32,685 nt of DNA from a virus. Positions 8,381 through 15,755 of this stretch are shown here, one piece after another. Below the pieces are notes generated by a model. It saw nothing but the letters and a program-made list of their open reading frames with translations, made no database searches and was not told the DNA's origin. The stretch is taken from the IMG/VR virus record IMGVR_UViG_3300011116_000515, positions 1 through 32,685 of that record; one strand, given 5' to 3'. The position numbers and the translations under genes were made by a program. Every line of letters begins with the position of its first letter. Position 1 is the stretch's first letter.

Positions 8381-9204
8381 AGTAGTTTAAAAAGAATATC
8401 ATCGGCCAGTTCCATATTCTTTACCCTTTCTAGATTATCAATTATTGCTGGAAGTTTACTCTTATAAAGTTCAGGTGTCAATGAAGAAAAATCAAAATCT
8501 TTAGTAAGTTCAATTATTCCTTCTTTATTGAAATAATTACCAATATCAGGAGCACCCCAATAAATTGGAATAGTTCCTGTGGCAAAACAATCCGTTATCT
8601 TTTCAGTAAAATATGTTTCATAACTATCGTTTTCTATAGTTACGGAAAACATATAATCGTTCATTGCTTCAGATTTGTCGGGCCAAATTCCCGCACCAAA
8701 CCGCTTGGAACCATTTGCACCGCCATAGACATCAATTTTGTCTGAATGCTTTGATGCAATTGCATGTCGAAGTTTGTGTCCAAATGTTATTATTTTAGGA
8801 GAAGCAATCATGGATGTCATTTTGCTTTTTGCATGAATTTTATGTTCCTTTACCCAAGGAGCATTACTTCCTGCGAATGCAAATTTTATATTTGGTGAAT
8901 ACTTACACCATCTACGGTCTGATACAAAAATTGTATCATATGAGTTTATTAAACGCTCAATATTCTTTTCCCAAATATCTTCGGGAAACATCCATGCATG
9001 AAAAATAGCACGGGATTCGCATACCCATGCTACTTTCTTCTCATTTGGTTTTTTATTATAGGCAACGCCAGACGCAATTGCTTTGTCTATGAAAACTTTA
9101 ATATCACAATTGTCTGTAGTCCATTCAAATGTTTTTGGTTTTAGATTTGAACAGGAAGAATATTCAATCGGAAACGGAGCACCAATAGCTTGTATTTTTT
9201 TCAT
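8377..9204 (-). CDS. GT10-family (fucosyltransferase-like) glycosyltransferase
   Basis: GT10 enzymes transfer fucose or a related sugar from a nucleotide donor to glycans. The 275-residue protein carries the family signature near residues 187-223: FSVTIENDSYETYFTEKITD followed by CFATGTIPIYWGAPDI, the donor-binding alpha1,3-fucosyltransferase motif. Upstream elements include KKVAWVCESRAI near 60 and a GSNAPWVKEH segment. The N-terminal domain is short. There is no membrane anchor, so it would act in the cytoplasm. It is the first gene of the sugar operon, 19 bp after regA, and overlaps the next glycosyltransferase gene by 4 nt. Donor and acceptor cannot be read from sequence. A paralogous domain lies two genes downstream. 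Confidence 0.85.
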   Translation of the reverse strand: MKKIQAIGAPFPIEYSSCSNLKPKTFEWTTDNCDIKVFIDKAIASGVAYNKKPNEKKVAWVCESRAIFHAWMFPEDIWEKNIERLINSYDTIFVSDRRWCKYSPNIKFAFAGSNAPWVKEHKIHAKSKMTSMIASPKIITFGHKLRHAIASKHSDKIDVYGGANGSKRFGAGIWPDKSEAMNDYMFSVTIENDSYETYFTEKITDCFATGTIPIYWGAPDIGNYFNKEGIIELTKDFDFSSLTPELYKSKLPAIIDNLERVKNMELADDILFKLL

Positions 9205-9223
9205 AATATAAAGATCCTTAAAT

Positions 9224-9619
9224 TTACTTTCCTATATGGTATTTAGGTACGAGTTCCCAGTCATTCTTGTCCTTAAATGAAAGAATTTTAATTCTAGCCA
9301 AACTCAATTTGTCCTTGTACTTTTCGGGATCGATTGGTTGTATCAATCCCCAATCAGTCAACAATTGAACTATGGTGTTTCTTCTTTGTATGTCTTCGAG
9401 AGTTATATCGCTCTCAAGACCATCCATAATAAACATCTCTTTGAAATGCATTATGGCATATCTACCTCGTTTATGTAAAATATGACAAGATTGGTATAGT
9501 TTCTTTTCCTTTTTGGAAGAAACTCCCAACCTTGTCAATGTTTCTTTAACTTTTAAAAAGTCTTCTTTATTTTTTAAATTGACTTCTACGCCCAAACTCG
9601 AAAAAATATCATCAGTCAT
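9224..9619 (-). CDS. regA: Translational repressor RegA
   Basis: RegA binds start-codon regions of many early phage mRNAs, including 44, 45 and its own in T4, and blocks translation. The 131-residue product (T4: 122) is one of the most conserved in the window: EDFLKVKETLTRLGV matches T4 EDFLKVKETLTRMGI, LYQSCHILHKRGRY matches LYQSCHILQKKGLY, and MHFKEMFIMDG, LLTDWGLI and a C-terminal WELVPKYHIGK (T4 WKLVPKYTIGN) follow the T4 protein closely. An N-terminal extension of about 9 residues (MTDDIFSSL) is the main difference. A GGGG-TAATAATT leader precedes the ATG. The sugar operon begins only 19 bp after its stop, with no terminator between. Confidence 0.97.
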   Translation of the reverse strand: MTDDIFSSLGVEVNLKNKEDFLKVKETLTRLGVSSKKEKKLYQSCHILHKRGRYAIMHFKEMFIMDGLESDITLEDIQRRNTIVQLLTDWGLIQPIDPEKYKDKLSLARIKILSFKDKNDWELVPKYHIGK

Positions 9620-9643
9620 AATTATTACCCCATTGTGTGATAA

Positions 9644-9651
9644 TATTTATG
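9644..9651 (-). promoter_or_regulatory. Late-like octamer CATAAATA before regA
   Basis: The minus strand reads CATAAATA, one base off the T4 late octamer, overlapping the gp62 stop codon and ending 24 nt before the regA ATG at 9619. The same variant precedes the portal gene. It could give a separate regA (and downstream sugar operon) transcript. Confidence 0.4.
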
Positions 9652-10036
9652 ATTTTCCTTTTTTTGCGCCGCCTTTATTCAGGGATTGTTTAATATGATC
9701 AATTTGTTCGGGTGGTAACAACCTAAGAACATCTTTAGCCTTTTGAGTAGAATAACCATAATACTCTTTGATGCAGTCTATGGTATTATCTTCTTCGGGT
9801 TTATGCCACTTACTAAAACGGTTCTTTTTTGCAACTTTGATACGCAAATAATCGTACTGTAATCTCTTGTCCAAATAAGGCATTTGATTCATTTGATTTA
9901 CATAGAAAATAGTATCAATGAAATAAGATAGGCATCTATTGGTAATATAAGGAAGGTATTCTTTTTCGCATTGAATGTCCTCCATAAGATTTTTCTTATT
10001 TTGATTAATAGAATTTAGAAAATCTTTTAGTTCCAT
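9647..10036 (-). CDS. gp62: Clamp loader small subunit gp62 (short form)
   Basis: gp62 completes the 4:1 clamp loader with gp44. The protein is 129 residues against 187 in T4, so a C-terminal part is missing or reduced. Family-like segments are ELKDFLNSINQNKKNLM at the start, EKEYLPYITNRCLSYFIDTI near residue 25-44, NQMNQMPYLDKRLQYDYLR near 48-67, RFSKWHK near 75, and a helical DCIKEYYGYSTQKAKDVLRL near 88-107. It ends in a Lys/Gly-rich tail. Start and coupling to gp44 through TAATG support the assignment. The regA gene follows after 27 bp. The match is by motif order and position, and I consider it secure. Confidence 0.9.
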   Translation of the reverse strand: MELKDFLNSINQNKKNLMEDIQCEKEYLPYITNRCLSYFIDTIFYVNQMNQMPYLDKRLQYDYLRIKVAKKNRFSKWHKPEEDNTIDCIKEYYGYSTQKAKDVLRLLPPEQIDHIKQSLNKGGAKKGKS

Positions 10037-10983
10037 TATTTAAACTCACAACGCATCATTAATTCGACCAAACACGCTACAGTATTGATCTCTTGGTCTG
10101 CAACGAACCCAGACTTGTATTGGTACTCTGCAAGCACTAGAACCGCTTCAGGGACGCTAGAAGGGACTAGAGTGTCGTATAGACAATCGTAGATCTTCCT
10201 GAACAGTTCTGTCTGTGAGTTGTCTAAGTTGTTAACTACCCACTTTCGGACACCCGAGAAGTCCTTAATCTTCATTGAAGATACAAGGGTCTTTATTTCT
10301 ATGTCTTTGAGATTTGCTAGAATTCCGGCATCAATAATACCTGATGCTGAATATCTCTGCAATTCATTAATAATGCGCCTAAAGTCAGGGAAATGCTTGA
10401 TGATTAATTGAGATAATGCCTTTTTGTCGTACTTGACCTTCTCGTTATCTAGAATATATTCACAACGACCAAGCAGTTGCTTTGCAATCTCCGGTTTGTC
10501 GGTTGAGCTAATTGCAAAATCAATACAAGTGCATCGGGAATGAATTGGTTGAATAATTCGATTCTTATAATTACAGGTAATAATAAAACGACAATTGTTG
10601 GAAAACTCTTCAATTGCTCCGCGTAGTGCGGGTTGAATGCTTTGGGCATTACTATAATCAAACTCGTCCAGTATTACCGTCTTTTTGGATTCGGAGAGAG
10701 ATACTGTGCTTGCAAACTGGCGAATATCGGTTCTCAATGTATCAATATTACCATTCTCAGAGCAGTTAATAATAATATGATCTACACCAATATCATTACA
10801 TAATGCCCTTGCTACAGTTGTCTTTCCTGTACCCGCCGAACCTGCCAAAAGAAGATTTTGTGGTTCTCCTTTAGCAACCATGTCCTCGAAAGACTTTTTC
10901 AAGGACACGGGCAAAATACAATCTTGTATTGTCTGTGGGCGGTATTTCTCGACCCACAGAAATTCATTTTGCTTATGTTGCAT
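10036..10983 (-). CDS. gp44: Clamp loader ATPase subunit gp44
   Basis: gp44 is the AAA+ ATPase that, with gp62, opens and loads the gp45 clamp. From the ATG at 10983 it has 315 residues (T4: 319); the start gives MQHKQNEFLWVEKYRPQTIQ, the normal opening of the family, one base after the gp45 stop. Motifs: Walker A LAGSAGTGKTTVARALC near residue 47-63, Walker B VILDEFDYS near 99-107 (DE box with F, as in T4), sensor 1 FIITCNYKNRI near 128, and the clamp-loader arginine finger HSRCTCIDF near 143. The C-terminal helical collar follows. Its TAA overlaps the gp62 ATG by one base (TAATG), a translational-coupling arrangement also known in T4. Confidence 0.96.
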   Translation of the reverse strand: MQHKQNEFLWVEKYRPQTIQDCILPVSLKKSFEDMVAKGEPQNLLLAGSAGTGKTTVARALCNDIGVDHIIINCSENGNIDTLRTDIRQFASTVSLSESKKTVILDEFDYSNAQSIQPALRGAIEEFSNNCRFIITCNYKNRIIQPIHSRCTCIDFAISSTDKPEIAKQLLGRCEYILDNEKVKYDKKALSQLIIKHFPDFRRIINELQRYSASGIIDAGILANLKDIEIKTLVSSMKIKDFSGVRKWVVNNLDNSQTELFRKIYDCLYDTLVPSSVPEAVLVLAEYQYKSGFVADQEINTVACLVELMMRCEFK

Positions 10984-10984
10984 A

Positions 10985-11677
10985 TTAATTAAACTTAGAA
11001 TTAGTCTCCATCGCAAACCAATACTTGAGATCTAATGTCTCGTTGTTAAACTGTCCAACGATGTTCTTGGAGAACTCAATAGTATAATCACCGGGAAGAA
11101 TCTTAATGTTTTCCATCTTGAAATTCAAACTGAATTCAGAATTGGATTTATTTGCACCAACATCAACCTTGTAGTTGTTGGTGGTCGGATCCTGCAAATC
11201 TGATACTACTGCCATGATTCGATCATTCTCATTAACAAACGACAAATCGGGCAACTGAAGTACAGAAGACGCTTTCTGTAGTTCCGCAAATGTCTTTTCG
11301 GTAATATCGACCGAAAGAGAAACACTTGGCATATTTACATTCTTAGTCGGGGTTGTCAGAAGTCTGGGTTCTGAATAGAAATAAGTAACACGAGAACCAT
11401 TACCCCCATGTATAACAACCGACTTTTCACCAAATTCAAACTTTGGCGTCGAAAAAAGACTGACAACGCCAAGAAACTTACTAAGATCCCAAATACCAAA
11501 TTCAACATCAAATGTTTCCTCTACTGTTGCTTCCGCCATACCATTTTTGGAAGGCGTAATAGTTCGAAGAACATTACCGGGTTTTACCAAGATGTTAGAA
11601 TTGAGCGTAGAAAAATTCTTTAAAACAGATAGCGTAGTCTTACTTAATGTGATTTCATTTTTTGTCATAGTAGTCAT
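10985..11677 (-). CDS. gp45: Sliding clamp gp45
   Basis: The trimeric clamp holds the phage polymerase on DNA and activates late transcription with gp55 and gp33. With the ATG at 11677 the protein is 230 residues (T4: 228); a frame-open extension to 11746 would add 23 atypical residues overlapping the small gene, and the chosen ATG has a GGAG site 8 nt before it. Conserved segments are LSKTTLSVLKNFSTLNSNIL with KPGNVLRTI near the N-terminus, FDVEFGIWDLSKFLGVVSLF near residue 55, PKFEFGEKSVVIHGGNGSRV near 79, and TIEFSKNIVGQFNNETLDLK followed by YWFAMETNSKF at the end. It is followed immediately by gp44, as in T4. Confidence 0.95.
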   Translation of the reverse strand: MTTMTKNEITLSKTTLSVLKNFSTLNSNILVKPGNVLRTITPSKNGMAEATVEETFDVEFGIWDLSKFLGVVSLFSTPKFEFGEKSVVIHGGNGSRVTYFYSEPRLLTTPTKNVNMPSVSLSVDITEKTFAELQKASSVLQLPDLSFVNENDRIMAVVSDLQDPTTNNYKVDVGANKSNSEFSLNFKMENIKILPGDYTIEFSKNIVGQFNNETLDLKYWFAMETNSKFN

Positions 11678-11678
11678 A

Positions 11679-11867
11679 TTATTCACTCCATTGATCTTCA
11701 TCATCAATATCCAAGTCATTATAGTTGTTCGTGTTGAGATTGTCAACTATATTTCTCAAATCATTTTTCATTTGATTCTTTTTTGACTTCTTTTGTCTTT
11801 CAACAAATCCGCGATCCCGCCTGGGATTGCTATCTCTGTTGTCTTTTTCATGAAAATCTCGTTTCAC
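11679..11867 (-). CDS. Small charged protein between rnh and gp45
   Basis: A 62-residue hydrophilic protein: the first ~35 residues are strongly basic (RDSNPRRDRGFVERQKKSKK), the last ~20 acidic (YNDLDIDDEDQWSE). It is probably disordered and no family is recognised. The GTG start at 11867 is favoured by a GAGGAA site 7 nt upstream inside the end of rnh. The gene fills the rnh-gp45 gap exactly, with one base after its stop before the gp45 ATG, which argues that it is real and translated. A role as a small nucleic-acid-binding or replisome accessory protein can only be guessed. Confidence 0.6.
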   Translation of the reverse strand: MKRDFHEKDNRDSNPRRDRGFVERQKKSKKNQMKNDLRNIVDNLNTNNYNDLDIDDEDQWSE

Positions 11868-11868
11868 A

Positions 11869-12714
11869 TCAAAATTCCTCTATAATTTCTATTAAGTTCT
11901 TTAATCTGTTAGTAATCATATAGGGAAGAACCTTTGACCTATCTGTTACTGACGAATTTTTAGTAAATTCACTAATAATATTAGTCTCTAATTGCTCAGG
12001 AATCATATCAAAATCAATAAGAGTTTTATTCCTATCCCAATTTCTATAATGAGGAGAATCAGAAATAGTATTAATATTTTCCTTGATTTCCGTAATAACT
12101 TTTTGCGTCAGCCTGTTTTGCCGCTTATCATCAACAACAAACACATCATCGTCGGATAGAATATTTGGCACACCATCCCCGGAATCGCCGCGCAAAATAT
12201 GCTCCATCAAGAAATCGTAAGGATTATCACAAACCAAAAGTTGTTTCTTAAATGTGCTGTATTGAAAAACATTTGGATATCTCTGTAATTGCTGAAAATC
12301 CTTATCGTTTGAGATAATCAGAATCTTTTCTTGGTCGTGGTATTTTCTTGCAAGAACGGCAATAATATCATCTGCTTCGGCAGAATCTATCTTTACATTC
12401 TTGTATGGAAAAACATCACGAATTTCATCGCGGATTTTATTTAAGATCTGATAAATTTGATCCCAATCAAATTCAGACTTTTGATGAGCCTTTGCTCTAT
12501 TTGCCTTGTAATTTGGAAAGTATTGCTTTCTCCAAGAATTAGAAGAATCATGGCAAATTACTAATTCACCATATTCATCTTTGAAATGCTTTCTGAGAAG
12601 GCGATACGAATTCAAAACCATGTGCCGAAGCAAATCTTCGCTTATGGTTGAATTGTCTTTTACGCTATGAAAAAGATTCGCTAAAATTATTTGGTTGTTA
12701 TCTAAAAGAATCAT
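11869..12714 (-). CDS. rnh: RNase H / 5'-3' exonuclease (FEN-1 family)
   Basis: T4-type RNase H removes RNA primers and adjacent DNA from Okazaki fragments. The 281-residue product (T4: 305) shows the FEN/PIN metal site: LLDNNQ with Asp5, VICHDSSNSWRKQYFPNYKANR near residue 52-73 (the conserved H-D-x-x...R-x-x-x-x-P-x-Y-K-x-x-R), AEADDIIAVLA near 111, ISNDKDFQQLQ near 134, and the H3TH segment RGDSGDGVPNIL near 174-185. The C-terminal ~80 residues form the variable helical domain. Its own extended-10 promoter is immediately upstream. A small gene with a GTG start begins 1 nt past its stop. The neighbouring clamp and loader genes suit a lagging-strand role. Confidence 0.93.
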   Translation of the reverse strand: MILLDNNQIILANLFHSVKDNSTISEDLLRHMVLNSYRLLRKHFKDEYGELVICHDSSNSWRKQYFPNYKANRAKAHQKSEFDWDQIYQILNKIRDEIRDVFPYKNVKIDSAEADDIIAVLARKYHDQEKILIISNDKDFQQLQRYPNVFQYSTFKKQLLVCDNPYDFLMEHILRGDSGDGVPNILSDDDVFVVDDKRQNRLTQKVITEIKENINTISDSPHYRNWDRNKTLIDFDMIPEQLETNIISEFTKNSSVTDRSKVLPYMITNRLKNLIEIIEEF

Positions 12715-12720
12715 GCACCA

Positions 12721-12748
12721 AGTATACCAAGGTAAAAAGTAAAGTCAA
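12721..12748 (-). promoter_or_regulatory. Sigma70-like promoter directly in front of rnh
   Basis: Minus strand: -35 TTGACT (12748-12743, 5/6), 16-bp spacer, extended -10 TGGTATACT with TATACT at 12726-12721 (5/6). It fills the 34-bp gap between the small fibre-like gene and rnh. Only six bases (TGGTGC) separate the -10 from the rnh ATG, so the predicted transcript starts at or beside the start codon and no Shine-Dalgarno is present. Confidence 0.75.
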
Positions 12749-13069
12749 TTAAAATTCCACCCAATGCAACCCATTCGCATCACTCATTAAAGTATAAGTT
12801 TTGCCTGTGTCGGGATTGAGCCATCGATCTCCAAGAGTTTTAGTAACGGGTTCATCCGTCTGAACAAAAAATCTATTAGGATTGATATCACCTACTCGTT
12901 CCCATCCGCTGTCCTTTGCTAATGGATTTAATCCTATGATTGTCTTCGTGGCGGCATAATAAATGCCATCAAAGTCAACAGTATCACCAATAGAATACTT
13001 AATGATTTTACCATTAGGATCATATTTTTTATAGACTCCTAAGAATTTTAGATTATCTGTTTTGTTCAT
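12749..13069 (-). CDS. Small protein with carbohydrate-binding / fibre-like repeats
   Basis: A 106-residue protein made of two short modules. The first, KYSIGDTVDFDGIYYAATKT followed by NPLAKDSGWERV, resembles the G-D-x-V...Y-x-A...W pattern of small carbohydrate-binding modules (CBM5/12 style). The second, DEPVTKTLGDRWLNPDTGKT followed by an HWVEF end, matches the GDxWxNxxTGxxY...WV motif common in phage fibre and baseplate wedge proteins. No signal peptide or membrane segment. It is the last gene of the gp55-led run; its start overlaps the 371-residue gene by 4 nt and its stop abuts the RNase H promoter. A virion or attachment role is inferred from the motifs, not from the position. Confidence 0.75.
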   Translation of the reverse strand: MNKTDNLKFLGVYKKYDPNGKIIKYSIGDTVDFDGIYYAATKTIIGLNPLAKDSGWERVGDINPNRFFVQTDEPVTKTLGDRWLNPDTGKTYTLMSDANGLHWVEF

Positions 13070-14181
13070 TTTAGCGTTCTGAGCAAAAGAGTATGTGTAT
13101 TAATTCTACCAGTAGGACTAGAATCTTTGGTTTTCTGCGTCTTCCAGTAATTATTTATACTACGAATCCCCTCAGTTTTTGCCTTGGTCATAAATTCAAT
13201 TGGTTTTTTCATCTTCTTCTCAACAGATTCGGAAGAGAACCCAATAAGAGTTGACCCCTTGACACTAATTCCCGGCCCAGTTTCATCTGACTTGAAAATA
13301 CAAGCCTTGCCGGTTTTTACATTGAAAGTAATAAGAGTAGAACAACCAACAATAGATTCAGGCAATATAGATTCAATTCCACTTGAAGTATCTTTGGTTA
13401 GATACTTAAGTTTCTTGATTACCTGTTCAGGCTTCTTCTTTCTCTTCTTTCTTGGTTTTCTATTGCTCTTTGCTATCGTGATTCTAACTGCCAAATGATC
13501 ACATATTGACTTATAGAAATCATGCATCTTTTGTGCTTGCTTCTTGCTGAGAAAGGAATATGCTTCTTTCAATTGAGCGTCCTTGCCTTCTACAACCAAG
13601 GCAAATTCACTCAATCCTCGCTTAAAACATTCAAGCAAGAATTCACAATGCATTGCACTTGGTGCAATTTCTGTCAACCACGATTCAATATCAAATGTCT
13701 TATAATTTGGCATTTTACCGCGAATATAAGATTCATATTCATCGATCTTTTGCTCTAAATATGCACCAAGTTCATATGATTGTTGCCGTACTCGTTCCCG
13801 AACAGGCACTACTGGTACATTCGTATCGTGAATGTTTTTGCCAGTTTTGATAAGATTGGCAATTCCTTCATCGATGTTTGTCTTTACCTTTACAGGCAAA
13901 ATACAATGAGATAGGGCAGTTTCGCATCTGCCACCAATACCCCTAAAAGTAAAATCATCGGTTGGAACTTTTGAAACATATTCCAATCCTTCGATTTTAA
14001 ATTTCTTCATGTATTCTATTACACTATTCTTGTAGTCTCTATCTGTGAATTTGGTATTATACCAATTCAATGCCAAAGCAATAGACCAATATACACGATC
14101 TTCATCTTTAAAATCTTCAGGTTTCCAGTGCTTCCAATTTGGTTGCTTACCGTAAAAGATTTCTTCTGTTTGCGATTTCAT
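13066..14181 (-). CDS. Unknown 371-residue protein of the recombination operon
   Basis: No recognisable family motif. The N-terminal ~220 residues are helical with several Trp (NWKHWKPEDFKDEDRVYWSI) and aromatic-rich segments. There is a highly basic linker near residue 230-250 (SNRKPRKKRKKKPEQVIKK), then a compact C-terminal ~120-residue domain of beta character (CSTLITFNVKTGKACIFKSD, GISVKGSTLIGFSSESVEKK) ending SPTGRINTHTLLLRTLK. The basic linker suggests nucleic-acid contact. Proteins of this type and length occur at a similar place in other marine T4-like phages (recollection, not checked). It is coupled to the methyltransferase gene upstream and the small gene downstream, both by 4-nt overlaps, so it may serve the same process. 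Confidence 0.8.
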   Translation of the reverse strand: MKSQTEEIFYGKQPNWKHWKPEDFKDEDRVYWSIALALNWYNTKFTDRDYKNSVIEYMKKFKIEGLEYVSKVPTDDFTFRGIGGRCETALSHCILPVKVKTNIDEGIANLIKTGKNIHDTNVPVVPVRERVRQQSYELGAYLEQKIDEYESYIRGKMPNYKTFDIESWLTEIAPSAMHCEFLLECFKRGLSEFALVVEGKDAQLKEAYSFLSKKQAQKMHDFYKSICDHLAVRITIAKSNRKPRKKRKKKPEQVIKKLKYLTKDTSSGIESILPESIVGCSTLITFNVKTGKACIFKSDETGPGISVKGSTLIGFSSESVEKKMKKPIEFMTKAKTEGIRSINNYWKTQKTKDSSPTGRINTHTLLLRTLK

Positions 14182-15755
14182 GGCTTATAGTATACAAAAA
14201 CTGGTTCGTATTTCAAATAATTTCCATTCACTTTACAGAAGTTCTTACATTTTGGTTTGCCATCTTCGTCCAACCGATTCTGCCCAGGCATACCTTCCAT
14301 TGCCATTTTTAATGTTTGAACATATTTCATTCCGAGACTTTCTAATATGTCTCTTGAATCTTTTTCTAATGTTAGATATTTGCCAGAAATTTGAATATCG
14401 GCAATGTTCCATAAAAGGTATCTATTATTTCTCAAGTACTCAACACAGGTTTCTAGCGTTGGGCGGAGAAATCCATCTCTCCAAGATTCATAACTGGAGA
14501 ATTTCTTATAAGATTGATTTTCGTTTTCTGAATATGCTTCTCTATTGAAATAAGGAGGAGAGGTAAAAATTAAATCAACTGATCCCTTGTACTTCTGAAA
14601 TTCAACATCATCCTTTATTGTTTCCGAACCATGTTTAAAAATCTCGTAAGTATTGGTGGTTGAGAAGAATGAGTTTCCTCTATAAGTTCTAGTATTATAG
14701 AAATTAGCAAGATCAGCGTACAGGCCGCCATTCCCAACATCAGAAGGGAAATTATCCAAGTTAGGATCAGTCCCGACATAGTGAATATTTCTATTGTCAT
14801 TGACAGACATTGCACCAAGAATGCGGCCGCCCCAACCAGAAGAAGGGTCATAAACCACAATTTGGTTTTGTGTGTAAAAAGATTCCGTAAATTTTTCATA
14901 AAGATACCTTGCCGTCAAAGGCGGAAAATTAACTGCGGGCTGAATATAACCTATTCTAAAACTGGGAAAACATTTGGGAAATACTTTATATCCCTTTTCA
15001 TATACTCTAATTCTAAAAATCTTGTCATCGGGAATATTCTCTGTATCAAAGGTCGAATAGTGCCGATACGACAATTTAGGTTTCCAATTCAGAAATTGCT
15101 GTTTAGTTAGTGAAAGTATTTTTGATTGTTCTATTTGATAATAACCTGTATTCACGCCATCTTCATCGTCATGTTGATCTAAAATAAAATCATGATCTTT
15201 GAAAATGGAGGGATTGCTAAAGTATGCTTCCATCCACTCTTCTCCACTACCAACAGAAACAATAGCGTATTTGCTATCGTTTTTTATGGCCGAACAAGCA
15301 AAAGTATAAAGAGAGTCGCGGCGAATATGCCGGCGAGCACCCTTTATCATTTTTGTTAAATACTTGTCATTTGCAAATAAATCGTAAATAGAATAACCAG
15401 TATCGTTTTCACTGTAGTTTATTCTAGTCTTGTACATATTAGAAAACCATTGATCTGCTTCTGCACCTAAACGAGATTTATTGATAATTACATCTTTCTC
15501 GCCAGTCAATTCATCTACAAATTCAAAAGTATGTACAGGATATCCGGTGAGTTTATTAAACTCTTCGATAATATCATCTTCGTTTTTGCCAGTTCTTGGG
15601 GGACAATTAGTTGCATCCCATGCTTCAAGAACGACTTTACGCATATCTTTTACCCACTCTTCGAATTCGGAGTCATTCATAGAAACAATGTCTTCAAAGA
15701 AAACATTAATTTTATGATTTAAAAGATAATCGTTTCTTTCGTAAAAATGTTTCAT
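14178..15755 (-). CDS. DNA methyltransferase-like protein (TSPPY motif) with unknown N-terminal domain
   Basis: About 525 residues. The C-terminal half is an AdoMet-dependent amino-methyltransferase: motif I VVYDPSSGWGGRILGAM, motif II HYVGTDPN, motif IV DLIFTSPPYFNREAYSE, then a SWRDGFLRPTLETCVEYLR helix and LLWNIADIQI. TSPPY is typical of N4-cytosine or N6-adenine DNA methylases, and the order I before IV is the gamma-like arrangement. The N-terminal ~240 residues are unrecognised and mixed alpha/beta. I chose ATG at 15755 (MKHFYERNDY) because it makes an ATGA overlap with the PLP gene stop; an upstream ATG at 15812 would add 19 atypical residues. The stop overlaps the next gene by 4 nt. 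It may methylate phage DNA or take part in a larger base modification with the PLP enzyme. Confidence 0.82.
   Translation of the reverse strand: MKHFYERNDYLLNHKINVFFEDIVSMNDSEFEEWVKDMRKVVLEAWDATNCPPRTGKNEDDIIEEFNKLTGYPVHTFEFVDELTGEKDVIINKSRLGAEADQWFSNMYKTRINYSENDTGYSIYDLFANDKYLTKMIKGARRHIRRDSLYTFACSAIKNDSKYAIVSVGSGEEWMEAYFSNPSIFKDHDFILDQHDDEDGVNTGYYQIEQSKILSLTKQQFLNWKPKLSYRHYSTFDTENIPDDKIFRIRVYEKGYKVFPKCFPSFRIGYIQPAVNFPPLTARYLYEKFTESFYTQNQIVVYDPSSGWGGRILGAMSVNDNRNIHYVGTDPNLDNFPSDVGNGGLYADLANFYNTRTYRGNSFFSTTNTYEIFKHGSETIKDDVEFQKYKGSVDLIFTSPPYFNREAYSENENQSYKKFSSYESWRDGFLRPTLETCVEYLRNNRYLLWNIADIQISGKYLTLEKDSRDILESLGMKYVQTLKMAMEGMPGQNRLDEDGKPKCKNFCKVNGNYLKYEPVFVYYKP

Noticed and set aside
11678-11746. 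Upstream extension of gp45
   Set aside because: The extra 23 residues overlap the small gene and are unlike any clamp N-terminus; the ATG at 11677 has a ribosome site and gives the family length.
14615-14899. Minus-strand frame of 94 codons with hydrophobic segments inside the methyltransferase gene
   Set aside because: It overlaps the conserved methylase motifs in another frame; the hydrophobic look comes from frame-shifted codons.
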